Source of the DNA: Candidatus Centipeda massiliensis
GTDB lineage: Bacteria; Bacillota; Negativicutes; Selenomonadales; Selenomonadaceae
Length of the DNA stretch: 64,000 bases
Direction: 5' to 3'
Assembly: GCF_900290285.1 (NCBI RefSeq)
Contig: NZ_LT985756.1
Span: 26,390-90,389, forward strand
Below are positions 56,598 through 64,000 of this stretch, piece after piece. How positions within the stretch are numbered: position 1 is the stretch's first letter; each line of letters begins with the position of its first letter. The position numbers and the translations under genes were made by a program. Below the pieces are notes generated by a model. That model made no database searches, was not told the origin of the DNA, and saw only the letters and a list, made by a program, of their open reading frames with translations.

Positions 56598-57683
56598 TCA
56601 AGCAAAATACGCTTTGATATGCTTGCAGACCTCTTCAATCTCCTCATCTGTCAGTTGTGCTGCGGACGGAAGCCAAAGCCCCTTGCGCGAAATCTCCTCC
56701 GTCACAGGATAGCTCCCCTCATAGCCATAGGCAGGCTCTGCATGGAGCGGCGGATAGAAGTCACGCGAGCCGACACCATGTTCCTTCAGATAGGTTTTCA
56801 GTCCTTCGCGATCCTCCACAAGAATATCAATAAACCACGGTGTCGTATTCTCATAATTTGTCGGGATAAATTCAACCTGCTTTACATCAGCAAGCAATTT
56901 TTCATAGAGTTTGCCGATTTCCTTCTTTCGCTCGACACGATAGGCGAGCTTCTTCATCTGCTCCAGACCGACAACCGCCTGCAGATCCGTGAACTTGAAG
57001 TTCCATCCCTTGATGAGATAATGATCAATACCGCCCTGCGAGCGTCCGAAATCACGAATCTTCCTGATACGGTCGAAAAGCTCCGCATCGTCCGTGATGA
57101 GTGCACCGCCCTGCCCCGTCGTAATGACCTTCGGCGCACTGAACGAGAAGCTGCCGATATGACCAAAAAGCCCGAGATGCTTGCCATTGACGCGTGAACC
57201 AAGTGACTGCGCGGCGTCTTCAATTAGCCAAAGACCTTTCTCTTTGCAGAACGCCGCAAACTGCTCGATCTCTTCCGGATAACGCCCATTGATGGTCACG
57301 AGCATGACCGCCTTCGTCTTCGGCGTGATCGCCGCCTTCATCTTCTCAAAGTCCATGCAGAGATTCCGGCGGTTGATGTCAACAAAGACAGCCTTCGCCC
57401 CGATCAGTTCCGCAGAGTTCGGCGTCGCAACCATCGTATAATCGGGGACAATAACCTCGTCATCCTTCTTTACACCACATGCCATCAGTGCGATCGAAAG
57501 ACTGACCGTTCCATTTGCAACAACAGAGCAGTACTTTGCCCCCGTATATTCCGCGATACGGTCTTCAAGCTCCCGCGTCTTGCGGAATTCCGTCACCCAG
57601 CCGCCGGATTTCATATATTCATGTACGGCATTCGCCTCGGCATCGTCAAACCACGGCTCCATCTGATTGATAAACTGACTCAT
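56598..57683 (-). CDS. DegT/DnrJ/EryC1/StrS-family sugar aminotransferase
   Basis: PLP-dependent aminotransferase of 361 residues acting on a keto-sugar nucleotide. The PLP Lys is in FSAPKVITTGQGG, the Asp that holds the pyridine ring is in LIEDAAQSLG, and GTVSLSIALMA binds the phosphate. The retained Lys excludes the ColD-type dehydratases, in which it is His. With Gmd in the same operon, the likely substrate is GDP-4-keto-6-deoxymannose, giving GDP-perosamine, but the cupin and Fcl-like genes leave room for other products. GGAGGTGG stands before the ATG at 57683. It follows the cupin gene by 24 bases. Confidence 0.9.
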   Translation of the reverse strand: MSQFINQMEPWFDDAEANAVHEYMKSGGWVTEFRKTRELEDRIAEYTGAKYCSVVANGTVSLSIALMACGVKKDDEVIVPDYTMVATPNSAELIGAKAVFVDINRRNLCMDFEKMKAAITPKTKAVMLVTINGRYPEEIEQFAAFCKEKGLWLIEDAAQSLGSRVNGKHLGLFGHIGSFSFSAPKVITTGQGGALITDDAELFDRIRKIRDFGRSQGGIDHYLIKGWNFKFTDLQAVVGLEQMKKLAYRVERKKEIGKLYEKLLADVKQVEFIPTNYENTTPWFIDILVEDREGLKTYLKEHGVGSRDFYPPLHAEPAYGYEGSYPVTEEISRKGLWLPSAAQLTDEEIEEVCKHIKAYFA

Positions 57684-57707
57684 TGAAACCACCTCCACAA
57701 ATACTGT

Positions 57708-58115
57708 TTAGATTCGTACCCGATCCACTTCAGCCCCAAGGTAAGGACCATTTTTTATTTCTACGACTTGCGTACCATCTTCCAAAATTTTATACCCATG
57801 CGCGCCGTTGAGCAAGACCAAAATTTCTCCCTGTTTCACGACAAACCTGTCCAGCAGCGAATGGGGCTCATCCTCATCAAAGATACTCGCTTGAATCGAA
57901 CCTTTCTGAATGACAAGAACCTCCTGCGTACGCTTGACTGTACGCTCTACGAGGTTGTGCTGATGCGCAAGCAGGTCTTTTCCTGCCTCATACCGCCATG
58001 TTCCAACCTGAATGAAGTCCGCGTCATCCGAGAAGAACCCTAGTCCATCCTTAATATCCTCTGTCGTGATATGTTTCGCCAAAAGCTGTCCACTCGGAGA
58101 TTGTACTGTTTTCAT
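57708..58115 (-). CDS. cupin-domain protein of the polysaccharide operon
   Basis: A single-domain cupin of 135 residues. HQHNLVERTVKRTQEVLVI carries the first cupin motif (His-x-His with a later Glu), and LNGAHGYKIL carries the second. Such small cupins in sugar operons are often ketoisomerases or epimerases (FdtA-like) or of unknown role. It lies between the Fcl-like and aminotransferase genes with short gaps, so it probably acts on the same nucleotide sugar. GGGGG lies before the ATG. No specific reaction can be assigned. Confidence 0.75.
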   Translation of the reverse strand: MKTVQSPSGQLLAKHITTEDIKDGLGFFSDDADFIQVGTWRYEAGKDLLAHQHNLVERTVKRTQEVLVIQKGSIQASIFDEDEPHSLLDRFVVKQGEILVLLNGAHGYKILEDGTQVVEIKNGPYLGAEVDRVRI

Positions 58116-58160
58116 TTCTATCCCCCATTTCCATCAAATAATATAAGCCTAAACGGCTAT

Positions 58161-59072
58161 TTAACGGTTTTCAAGATACCACGCGACCGTCTCACGAATC
58201 CCGGCGCGAAAATCCTTCTCGGGACGCCAGCCGAGGAGCTCCATCCCTCTGCTGCCGTCTACCGTTTTATACGGAGCACCATCAGGCTTCGATGGGTCGA
58301 GTTTCAATTCGCCCGTATAGCCGACATCCTCTTGGATGATTTTCGCCATATCGATGATGGATATGCCCTTGCCCACGCCGATATTCACGGGCCGCTCCTC
58401 GTGCGGTGCATCGAGTCCGCGCACCATCGCCTCCGCACCATCATCGACATACAGCCATTCGCGCACAGGCTTTCCCGACCCCCAAACAATGACCTCGGGC
58501 AGGTTCTCTCGCTTTGCCTTTACAATCTTCATGATGAGAGCGCCGAGTGCATGAGAACGCTCCTCCTCAAAGTGATCCTCGGGACCATACATATTGGAAA
58601 GAATCAGGTTGAGCGAGTCCAGACCATACTGCTTCTCGTACGCCCATGCACCTACCCAGGAAGTCTTGCGCGCATGTCCATAAACCATGACAGACTCATG
58701 AAGTTTGCCCTCCCAGAACTCACTTTCCTTGAAAAACGTTGCCCTCGCGGGATAGGCACAGTTTGAAATTGGGTTGACAAGCCGCCGAACAGAAACCTCT
58801 TTACAGGCATCGAGAATGTTGATTGTCATCAGCAGATTGTTGCGGAAAAGCTCCGCAGGATGCTTATAGCCGAACTGAATGCCGCCGACATAGGCGGCGC
58901 AGTTGATGACCTTCTCCGGCTTCACCTCTTTGAAGAGCTTTTGAACCGCAGAGGGTTCCCTTAGATCTATTCCCATCGACAACGATGTCGGATGAAATGC
59001 CAACCCGCGTGCCTTTAGTTTTCTTGCAACGCGTTTCCCAAGAAAGCCCGTCGCACCCGTCAATAAAATCAT
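58161..59072 (-). CDS. Fcl-like NAD(P)-dependent sugar epimerase/reductase with altered catalytic motif
   Basis: 303 residues, extended short-chain dehydrogenase closest in layout to GDP-L-fucose synthase: [13 protein letters not shown] at the N-terminus, [26 protein letters not shown] (where Fcl has SSCIYP), [20 protein letters not shown] and [10 protein letters not shown]. The usual Tyr-x3-Lys is Tyr131-Gly-His-Ala-Arg135, with Lys136 one place later. The ATG overlaps the gmd stop (ATGA), so the two are translationally coupled and it should act on the Gmd product or a derivative. It could be a GDP-4-keto-6-deoxymannose reductase or epimerase. Activity with Arg at the Lys position is an open question. 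Confidence 0.85.
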   Translation of the reverse strand: MILLTGATGFLGKRVARKLKARGLAFHPTSLSMGIDLREPSAVQKLFKEVKPEKVINCAAYVGGIQFGYKHPAELFRNNLLMTINILDACKEVSVRRLVNPISNCAYPARATFFKESEFWEGKLHESVMVYGHARKTSWVGAWAYEKQYGLDSLNLILSNMYGPEDHFEEERSHALGALIMKIVKAKRENLPEVIVWGSGKPVREWLYVDDGAEAMVRGLDAPHEERPVNIGVGKGISIIDMAKIIQEDVGYTGELKLDPSKPDGAPYKTVDGSRGMELLGWRPEKDFRAGIRETVAWYLENR

Positions 59073-60115
59073 TTGTGATCACCGCCAAAATTATCAAACT
59101 TCATATCATAATCCATCATAATCTCCACAAGACGCTCGAAGCTCGTCTTGTTCGTCCAGCCAAGCTTCTCCTTCGCCTTGGACGGGTCGCCCCAGAGGAA
59201 CTCAACCTCGGCAGGACGGAAAAAGCTCGGATCAACATCAACAAGAATGCGGTTTGTCTTGCGGTCATACGCCTTTTCCTCGACGCCCTCACCTTCCCAT
59301 GCAATCTTCACACCGATATGACGGAAAGCAAGCTCCGTGAACTCCCGCACCGTATGCGTTTCACCCGTCGCAATCACGAAGTCATCAGGTTTGTCCTGCT
59401 GCAGCATCAGCCACATCGCCTCAACATAATCCTTCGCATAGCCCCAATCACGCTTTGCGTCCAGATTGCCAAGGGACAGCTTGTCCTGTCGCCCCTGAGC
59501 GATACGTGCCACAGCGCGTGTGATCTTCTTCGTCACAAAATTTTCTCCACGCCGCGGTGATTCATGGTTAAACAAGATCCCATTACACGCATACAAATCA
59601 TAAGCTTCCCTGTAATTTACAGTAACCCAATACGCATACAGCTTTGCAGCGCCATACGGGCTTTTCGGATAAAACGGCGTTTTCTCACTCTGCGGAGCAG
59701 TCTCAGGAAGACCGCCAAAGAGCTCCGAGGTAGACGCCTGATAGAAACGTATCGGAATACCGGCTTGACGCACTGCCTCAAGCAATCGAATTGTTCCAAC
59801 TCCTGTCGCCTCTGCCGTATACTCCGGAACCTCGAACGAAACCGCAACATGGGACTGTGCCGCAAGGTTATAAACTTCATCGGGTTCGACCGCGCGAATT
59901 AGTGCGTGTGCGCTGCTCGAATCCGTCAGATCGCCATAGTGGAGGAAAATACGACCATTATATTGCATATCCGATAGGAGATGGTTAATGCGCTCTACAC
60001 ATGGTGTACTGTGCCGACGAATAATACCGTGTACCTCATAGTCCTTTTCAAGCAAAAGCCCAGCCAGATATGAGCCATCCTGCCCATTGATACCTGTAAT
60101 AATCGCCTTTTTCAT
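59069..60115 (-). CDS. gmd: GDP-mannose 4,6-dehydratase
   Basis: Converts GDP-D-mannose to GDP-4-keto-6-deoxy-D-mannose, the branch point for GDP-fucose, rhamnose and perosamine. About 348 residues with NAD(P)-binding [19 protein letters not shown], the catalytic STSELFGG and Tyr-x3-Lys in [12 protein letters not shown], and [12 protein letters not shown], all normal for Gmd. I chose the ATG at 60115, which has GGAAGGGG six bases ahead, not the upstream ATG at 60196. Its stop overlaps the Fcl-like start by four bases. Confidence 0.96.
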   Translation of the reverse strand: MKKAIITGINGQDGSYLAGLLLEKDYEVHGIIRRHSTPCVERINHLLSDMQYNGRIFLHYGDLTDSSSAHALIRAVEPDEVYNLAAQSHVAVSFEVPEYTAEATGVGTIRLLEAVRQAGIPIRFYQASTSELFGGLPETAPQSEKTPFYPKSPYGAAKLYAYWVTVNYREAYDLYACNGILFNHESPRRGENFVTKKITRAVARIAQGRQDKLSLGNLDAKRDWGYAKDYVEAMWLMLQQDKPDDFVIATGETHTVREFTELAFRHIGVKIAWEGEGVEEKAYDRKTNRILVDVDPSFFRPAEVEFLWGDPSKAKEKLGWTNKTSFERLVEIMMDYDMKFDNFGGDHK

Positions 60116-60226
60116 ATTGAACCCCTTCCTTTTTTGCTGTGCCTCGAGACAAATAAGATAAGGAAACAGCTGTATACGAGAAAACTCTTCGTACACATTT
60201 ATTGTATGTTTATTAGATTACAATCC

Positions 60227-61006
60227 TTATTTTCCGGCGTCTTCAAAGCTATTAAACATTTGTCGTATTTTTCTTCGCATATTCCATGGTATCATTCTTT
60301 GGAATATGCGGCTTCTATATTCTTTAAATATATATATATATAATTCCCGCGTGCTCATCAGCTTCCTTGAATTGGGTAGCTCTATACCTTGTTCTTTTAA
60401 AACATGATATACCCTTGGATCATATTTTCCTTTTATGATTAGATTCAGATAGGGAAATAGTGCATCAAGGCAGGAATACCATTTATCGTATTTATCTGTT
60501 CTGGCGGACCCAGTTATTTCAAATTGCCACGCATTCTCTTTTTCATCCAGGATATCCAATAAAACCTGCTTTTTCCAAATAGAAAACACGGCAGATGATC
60601 TATATAATTCTCCTTTTCTCACGACCCCGATAGTTTCATATTTTTCCCCTGTTGGAGGTGGCAACGGGTTTAAGCGTAGATAATTCATATCCTCTTCTTG
60701 GAAAACACGAATCATTTCATCTATGCTCTTGATTCTTATTCCATCTGTTATGAACAGATCATCAAATACTGTCAGTATATTTTTTTCTTCTATCTTGGAC
60801 AGCGCTGATTTCAAATTAGCACTCCATGTAACATCCTCACCAACACAAATCGTTCTTACTCCATATCCTTCATATATTTTATTGTTCGACAGTAAATAAA
60901 CCGGATAGTTGTTATGCGGCCATTTTTTATGGAAGTCCATGAAAAAGGCATCCCAAATATCCGCATATTTATCGCACGACAAAACAAGTATTGCGAAGCT
61001 GTTCAT
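60227..61006 (-). CDS. glycosyltransferase-like protein of the polysaccharide operon
   Basis: 259 residues, no clear named family. The start FAILVLSCDKYADIWDAFF, the PVYLLSN strand and LTVFDDLFI (a DxD-like acidic cluster near residue 81) look like a GT-A-type nucleotide-sugar binding fold. No membrane segment is visible, so it would act on the cytoplasmic face. It is AT-rich, like the LicD and flippase genes upstream, and separated from gmd by 111 bases, so composition changes here within the operon. AAAGGG precedes the ATG. A glycosyltransferase role is inferred, not proven. Confidence 0.6.
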   Translation of the reverse strand: MNSFAILVLSCDKYADIWDAFFMDFHKKWPHNNYPVYLLSNNKIYEGYGVRTICVGEDVTWSANLKSALSKIEEKNILTVFDDLFITDGIRIKSIDEMIRVFQEEDMNYLRLNPLPPPTGEKYETIGVVRKGELYRSSAVFSIWKKQVLLDILDEKENAWQFEITGSARTDKYDKWYSCLDALFPYLNLIIKGKYDPRVYHVLKEQGIELPNSRKLMSTRELYIYIFKEYRSRIFQRMIPWNMRRKIRQMFNSFEDAGK

Positions 61007-61077
61007 GCTTACCCTTTCTCTCTCCAGCCAGTTGACACATACATCATGTCTTTCAGGGAACCATATTCATTACCACT

Positions 61078-61947
61078 TCACTGCTCCTCCGGCACCGGAT
61101 AATATACGCCCTTGTATTCAAGATAACTTTTATTTAGATCCAAACAAACACACTCAATCCTTGGTTTTCGTTCCTCTATGGGTGGTAATTTCATATAATC
61201 ACCATATAGGATTCTTAAATATAAATCACAATCCTGCGGTACAGGCATATCATGTCCTTCAAACGGAATGTACATCGGTTTTTCAAACATTTCTTTAGGG
61301 TATTTATGTGAGATATGAACAAACGCGCACAATGCCGCATAGTTCGAACAAGCCCTTATATTATATTTGCTCATCTGTTTTTCTGCAAAATGAAAGATTT
61401 TATATTGATTTTTTCTATTAGAAACTAGTTTTAATAACCCCCTGCAGACTTTTTCGATAAACCACCCATATTTTTTTGTCGGCAGTTGATTGGCATACAG
61501 AGAAAATACAACCGCCCAAAATATCTGTAAATATCTCTGATATTTTTTTTCGGGATAGCCATCCAATGGTGATATTTCAAGAGCAATGCCTTGATTGGCA
61601 TCAAAATACTCGTGTCCTTTTTGTATATAAGTCGTATTGTTATCATGAATTGTTATATATTTATTCCCGTTTACTATCTTTTCATTCGGACGAACACAGG
61701 AAAACCTTTTTGTATCTGCATCCTTATTCCAAAGCTCCTCCAGACGTTCATAGTCATCTCTTTTCATCATCAAGTCGATATCATCATCCCATGGAATGAA
61801 TCCGTTATGTCTAATCGCCCCTAAGCACGAGCCCCCTCCTAAATAAAATTCCATTTTGTGATCGTCGCAAAATTTTTTAAAATAAATCAACAAGTCCAGA
61901 CTCTTTTTTTGTAATACCCTTAATTCATCATCGTCAATGGTATACAT
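61078..61947 (-). CDS. LicD-family phosphotransferase
   Basis: 289 residues. The LicD signature GGGSCLGAIRHNGFIPWDDDIDL (residues ~37-59, the nucleotidyltransferase-fold active site with its Asp cluster) is complete. Family members transfer phosphocholine or a related phospho-group to surface glycans. No choline uptake or activation genes (licABC) are in view, so the group transferred is uncertain. GGGGGAA lies before the ATG. It starts ten bases after the flippase gene ends and is AT-rich. Confidence 0.9.
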   Translation of the reverse strand: MYTIDDDELRVLQKKSLDLLIYFKKFCDDHKMEFYLGGGSCLGAIRHNGFIPWDDDIDLMMKRDDYERLEELWNKDADTKRFSCVRPNEKIVNGNKYITIHDNNTTYIQKGHEYFDANQGIALEISPLDGYPEKKYQRYLQIFWAVVFSLYANQLPTKKYGWFIEKVCRGLLKLVSNRKNQYKIFHFAEKQMSKYNIRACSNYAALCAFVHISHKYPKEMFEKPMYIPFEGHDMPVPQDCDLYLRILYGDYMKLPPIEERKPRIECVCLDLNKSYLEYKGVYYPVPEEQ

Positions 61948-61957
61948 CTGCTTCCCC

Positions 61958-63394
61958 CTAAATATTCATATATATTTCTTTTATCGCTTTACATTTTACC
62001 TTAATAGAATTAAAATTCCATATCCCAACCGCGAACAACAACAGCCCATATATCACGCCCCCCTTGAAGGCGTCCAAATTAACAACAATAATATAATACA
62101 GTATCACAATCATAAATGTAATACCTTCTGCCCCCATTGAATACCGTTCTATACAAAGCGCCCTCTTAATTATTTTCATCCCCATAATATGTTTACAGAC
62201 AAAAATAGAAACAAGGCACATCATAACATTTATTACAGAGCACATATCCAACCAAATGATTACCCCAAAAAGCACGCTTACAAGCAGGCTCACGACATTT
62301 GTATATAAAATTTGTTTTTCTTGTCTTATCACCTTTAATATTGTCGATTCCAATGATGTCCATTTTATATCATATATGCACATAGGGAACAAAAGCCCCA
62401 TATATATAAAGCTGTCTACATAATTGGGAAGCCATATTGTCAATAAAACACATAACGGGAAATATAGCCATTGCAAACATAAACCAAAATAGCATAACAG
62501 ATCATTCGTAAGCACAAAACTATCCTTTATATATTTTTCATTGATCCGCCTCATTGCCGGGAACAACGCCAAACTAGCTGCATTTGATAGTACAACAAAA
62601 GCTCCAACAGCACTAATTGCCAAAGATACCTTACCGAAGGTAATTATATCCCACTTGTTTTCAATCAAAAATCTAAAAATACCTATTGATAACATACTGG
62701 AAAAATTAGAAAAATATAAATTCACCCCACAAGACCAGTTTTCTACAATCTCAGAAACAGCTTTTTTAAGGTTTGCGACGCCGCTGCTTCGGAGCTCCGG
62801 CATAATTCTTCTGACATATAAGTATGAACAGCCTCTTGCCAGCAAGTCTATAAAGCATATTACTTCAAAGGAATTTTGCTTATGAAAAATAAAGTAGATT
62901 ATACTCAATGATATAAATACTATTCTTTCTAAGAGCATCACCTTGGCATATTCCGCCATTCTCGCCGTGGTGAGCAAAAGTTGTGAGTAAAATATCCTAA
63001 TACCGGCTAAAACAAATGCTATGGCACAAATCATAAATACAATACCTTTTTCGGTATCCGGTTCGAACCCGCCTATAGCAAATATGATGGTTGCCATGAG
63101 AACTTCTATAATCGTTAAAAACTTGAATTGAGCATACAGCAGCGGGAACTCCAATTCCTTATAACGGACTCCGCCATACCTCAAATAAATTCCGTCAATG
63201 ATTCCAAGATGTCCAAAAATGACAAAAGACGAATAAAACAAATATAACTGAAAATAAGAATAATCCACTTCCGATAGCACTTTAGGGAAAATCAGTGTAA
63301 TAGATACAGAAATAAGCAGGGACAAAAAATTCGAACTAAACACCGCAAAAAAACCATACAAAAACTTCAATTTACCTTTTTTCATACCCAGCAT
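61958..63394 (-). CDS. polysaccharide flippase (Wzx/MATE-like)
   Basis: A 478-residue polytopic protein with about 12-14 hydrophobic segments, the length and pattern of O-antigen/exopolysaccharide flippases that move lipid-linked repeat units across the inner membrane. The N-terminus (YGFFAVFSSNFLSLLISVSI) and the charged loops between segments agree. It begins two bases after the preceding gene's stop, whose last codons supply the AGG of its ribosome-binding site. As usual for Wzx, sequence identity is low and the call rests on topology and neighbours. Confidence 0.8.
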   Translation of the reverse strand: MLGMKKGKLKFLYGFFAVFSSNFLSLLISVSITLIFPKVLSEVDYSYFQLYLFYSSFVIFGHLGIIDGIYLRYGGVRYKELEFPLLYAQFKFLTIIEVLMATIIFAIGGFEPDTEKGIVFMICAIAFVLAGIRIFYSQLLLTTARMAEYAKVMLLERIVFISLSIIYFIFHKQNSFEVICFIDLLARGCSYLYVRRIMPELRSSGVANLKKAVSEIVENWSCGVNLYFSNFSSMLSIGIFRFLIENKWDIITFGKVSLAISAVGAFVVLSNAASLALFPAMRRINEKYIKDSFVLTNDLLCYFGLCLQWLYFPLCVLLTIWLPNYVDSFIYMGLLFPMCIYDIKWTSLESTILKVIRQEKQILYTNVVSLLVSVLFGVIIWLDMCSVINVMMCLVSIFVCKHIMGMKIIKRALCIERYSMGAEGITFMIVILYYIIVVNLDAFKGGVIYGLLLFAVGIWNFNSIKVKCKAIKEIYMNI

Positions 63395-63396
63395 TC

Positions 63397-64000
63397 TTAC
63401 CTGTCGTCACCAAAGCTCAAATTAGCTTTATATGTAATATTCCCTGCCGACGCTCTCAAATCAGTATCATGCCCTGTCTGAGCCGCATTGATTCCGTACA
63501 AAAAGGTCACACTATACACGAAGACAATCGACGTAATCAATAAAGCTTTTTGTCTTATTTTATTTTTACACAACAGTATAATCCACGCTATAATAAATAC
63601 GGCTGAAAAAAACGCCACTATCCTTGAATAAGGTCTTACTAGCATAAATTTCATCATCGTACATAGCGAGAGCAGAACTCCTATCACATATTCATCCCTA
63701 ATATTCCAATCGAGTTGTTTAATCAAAAAGAGAAATTGAAAGAGAAAAAACCATGCACTTAGACCTAAACCAACATCCGTATCCAAGGGGACAAAATCTA
63801 TATAGTTCTCATAAATTCCAAGTTGCGATATTGTCCAGGAAGCCCAAATATACTTAAATGAAGTAAATGATAATACAATTGCAATACAAGTAAGAATTAC
63901 ATATTTCCCCTTGCTTATATGCATCTTAAGTACAAGCGGCAGAACAAGCATCGCCAATGCGCTTATATGTATAAATGCAGCGATTAGACACCATATAATA
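63397..64000 (-). CDS. EpsG/Wzy-like polysaccharide polymerase, C-terminal part
   Basis: The frame is open to the window edge, so the gene starts outside. The visible 200 residues hold about five hydrophobic segments with a middle loop containing YIWASWTISQLGIYENYIDF, similar to the conserved W/Y-rich loop of EpsG-type proteins. In the Wzx/Wzy pathway this protein would join repeat units on the outer face of the inner membrane. Its position next to a flippase supports this. The end (NLSFGDDR) appears normal. Confidence 0.65.
   Translation of the reverse strand, partial: IIWCLIAAFIHISALAMLVLPLVLKMHISKGKYVILTCIAIVLSFTSFKYIWASWTISQLGIYENYIDFVPLDTDVGLGLSAWFFLFQFLFLIKQLDWNIRDEYVIGVLLSLCTMMKFMLVRPYSRIVAFFSAVFIIAWIILLCKNKIRQKALLITSIVFVYSVTFLYGINAAQTGHDTDLRASAGNITYKANLSFGDDR

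Overview
The window looks like chromosome from a Selenomonas-type Negativicute, that is, a Firmicute with an outer membrane. The core genes are GC-rich and Firmicute-like (gap-pgk-tpiA-gpmI, pgi, a phosphohexomutase). Beside them are genes that only make sense with an outer membrane: a secretin, a two-partner secretion (TPS) pair and cell-surface polysaccharide genes. This assignment is inferred from gene content; there is no rRNA or other taxonomic marker in the window.

Layout. 0.1-5.0 kb: a ZIP metal transporter, a NarL/LuxR response regulator, and a PilP/GspC-like plus secretin pair whose secretin is cut by an intact IS3-family element. 5.2-8.0 kb: pgi and a phosphoglucomutase/phosphomannomutase. 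8.3-31.3 kb: a TPS locus with a TpsB transporter and a giant LktA-like TpsA of about 7,100 residues, which carries a nearly perfect 813-bp tandem repeat. 31.6-37.4 kb: an AEC transporter with a decayed copy in front of it, then two tandem dCache-type chemoreceptors. 37.6-42.4 kb: a glycolytic gene run gap, pgk, tpiA, gpmI. 42.7-44.5 kb: a class II aldolase and mtnA, which together suggest a DHAP-shunt type of methylthioribose/deoxyribose salvage.

44.5-55 kb is an accessory zone, visibly AT-rich over several genes. It holds a predicted membrane protein with a 62-residue companion, a set of stem-loops resembling an IS200/IS605 (TnpB) right end, a truncated IS3 copy, an IS30-family element that has cut off a KAP-type P-loop NTPase, a Zn-ribbon protein, a UDP-sugar epimerase, a DUF4238 protein, an ISL3 element and an overlapping ATPase/Toprim-like pair. 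The ATPase/Toprim/DUF4238 group is the best candidate for an undescribed defence module.

55.2-64 kb: a polysaccharide operon read leftward. It has ManC-type GDP-mannose synthesis, a DegT aminotransferase, a cupin, an Fcl-like reductase, Gmd, a glycosyltransferase-like protein, LicD, a Wzx-like flippase and the end of an EpsG/Wzy-like protein that continues outside the window. The pgi and phosphohexomutase genes could feed hexose phosphates into this pathway. The accessory genes sit between this operon and the epimerase at 49 kb, so they may have been inserted into the polysaccharide locus.

Recurrent small elements are a family of nearly identical GGGGCTGCTGCA-type terminator hairpins (four clear copies) and a REP-like palindrome (two copies).
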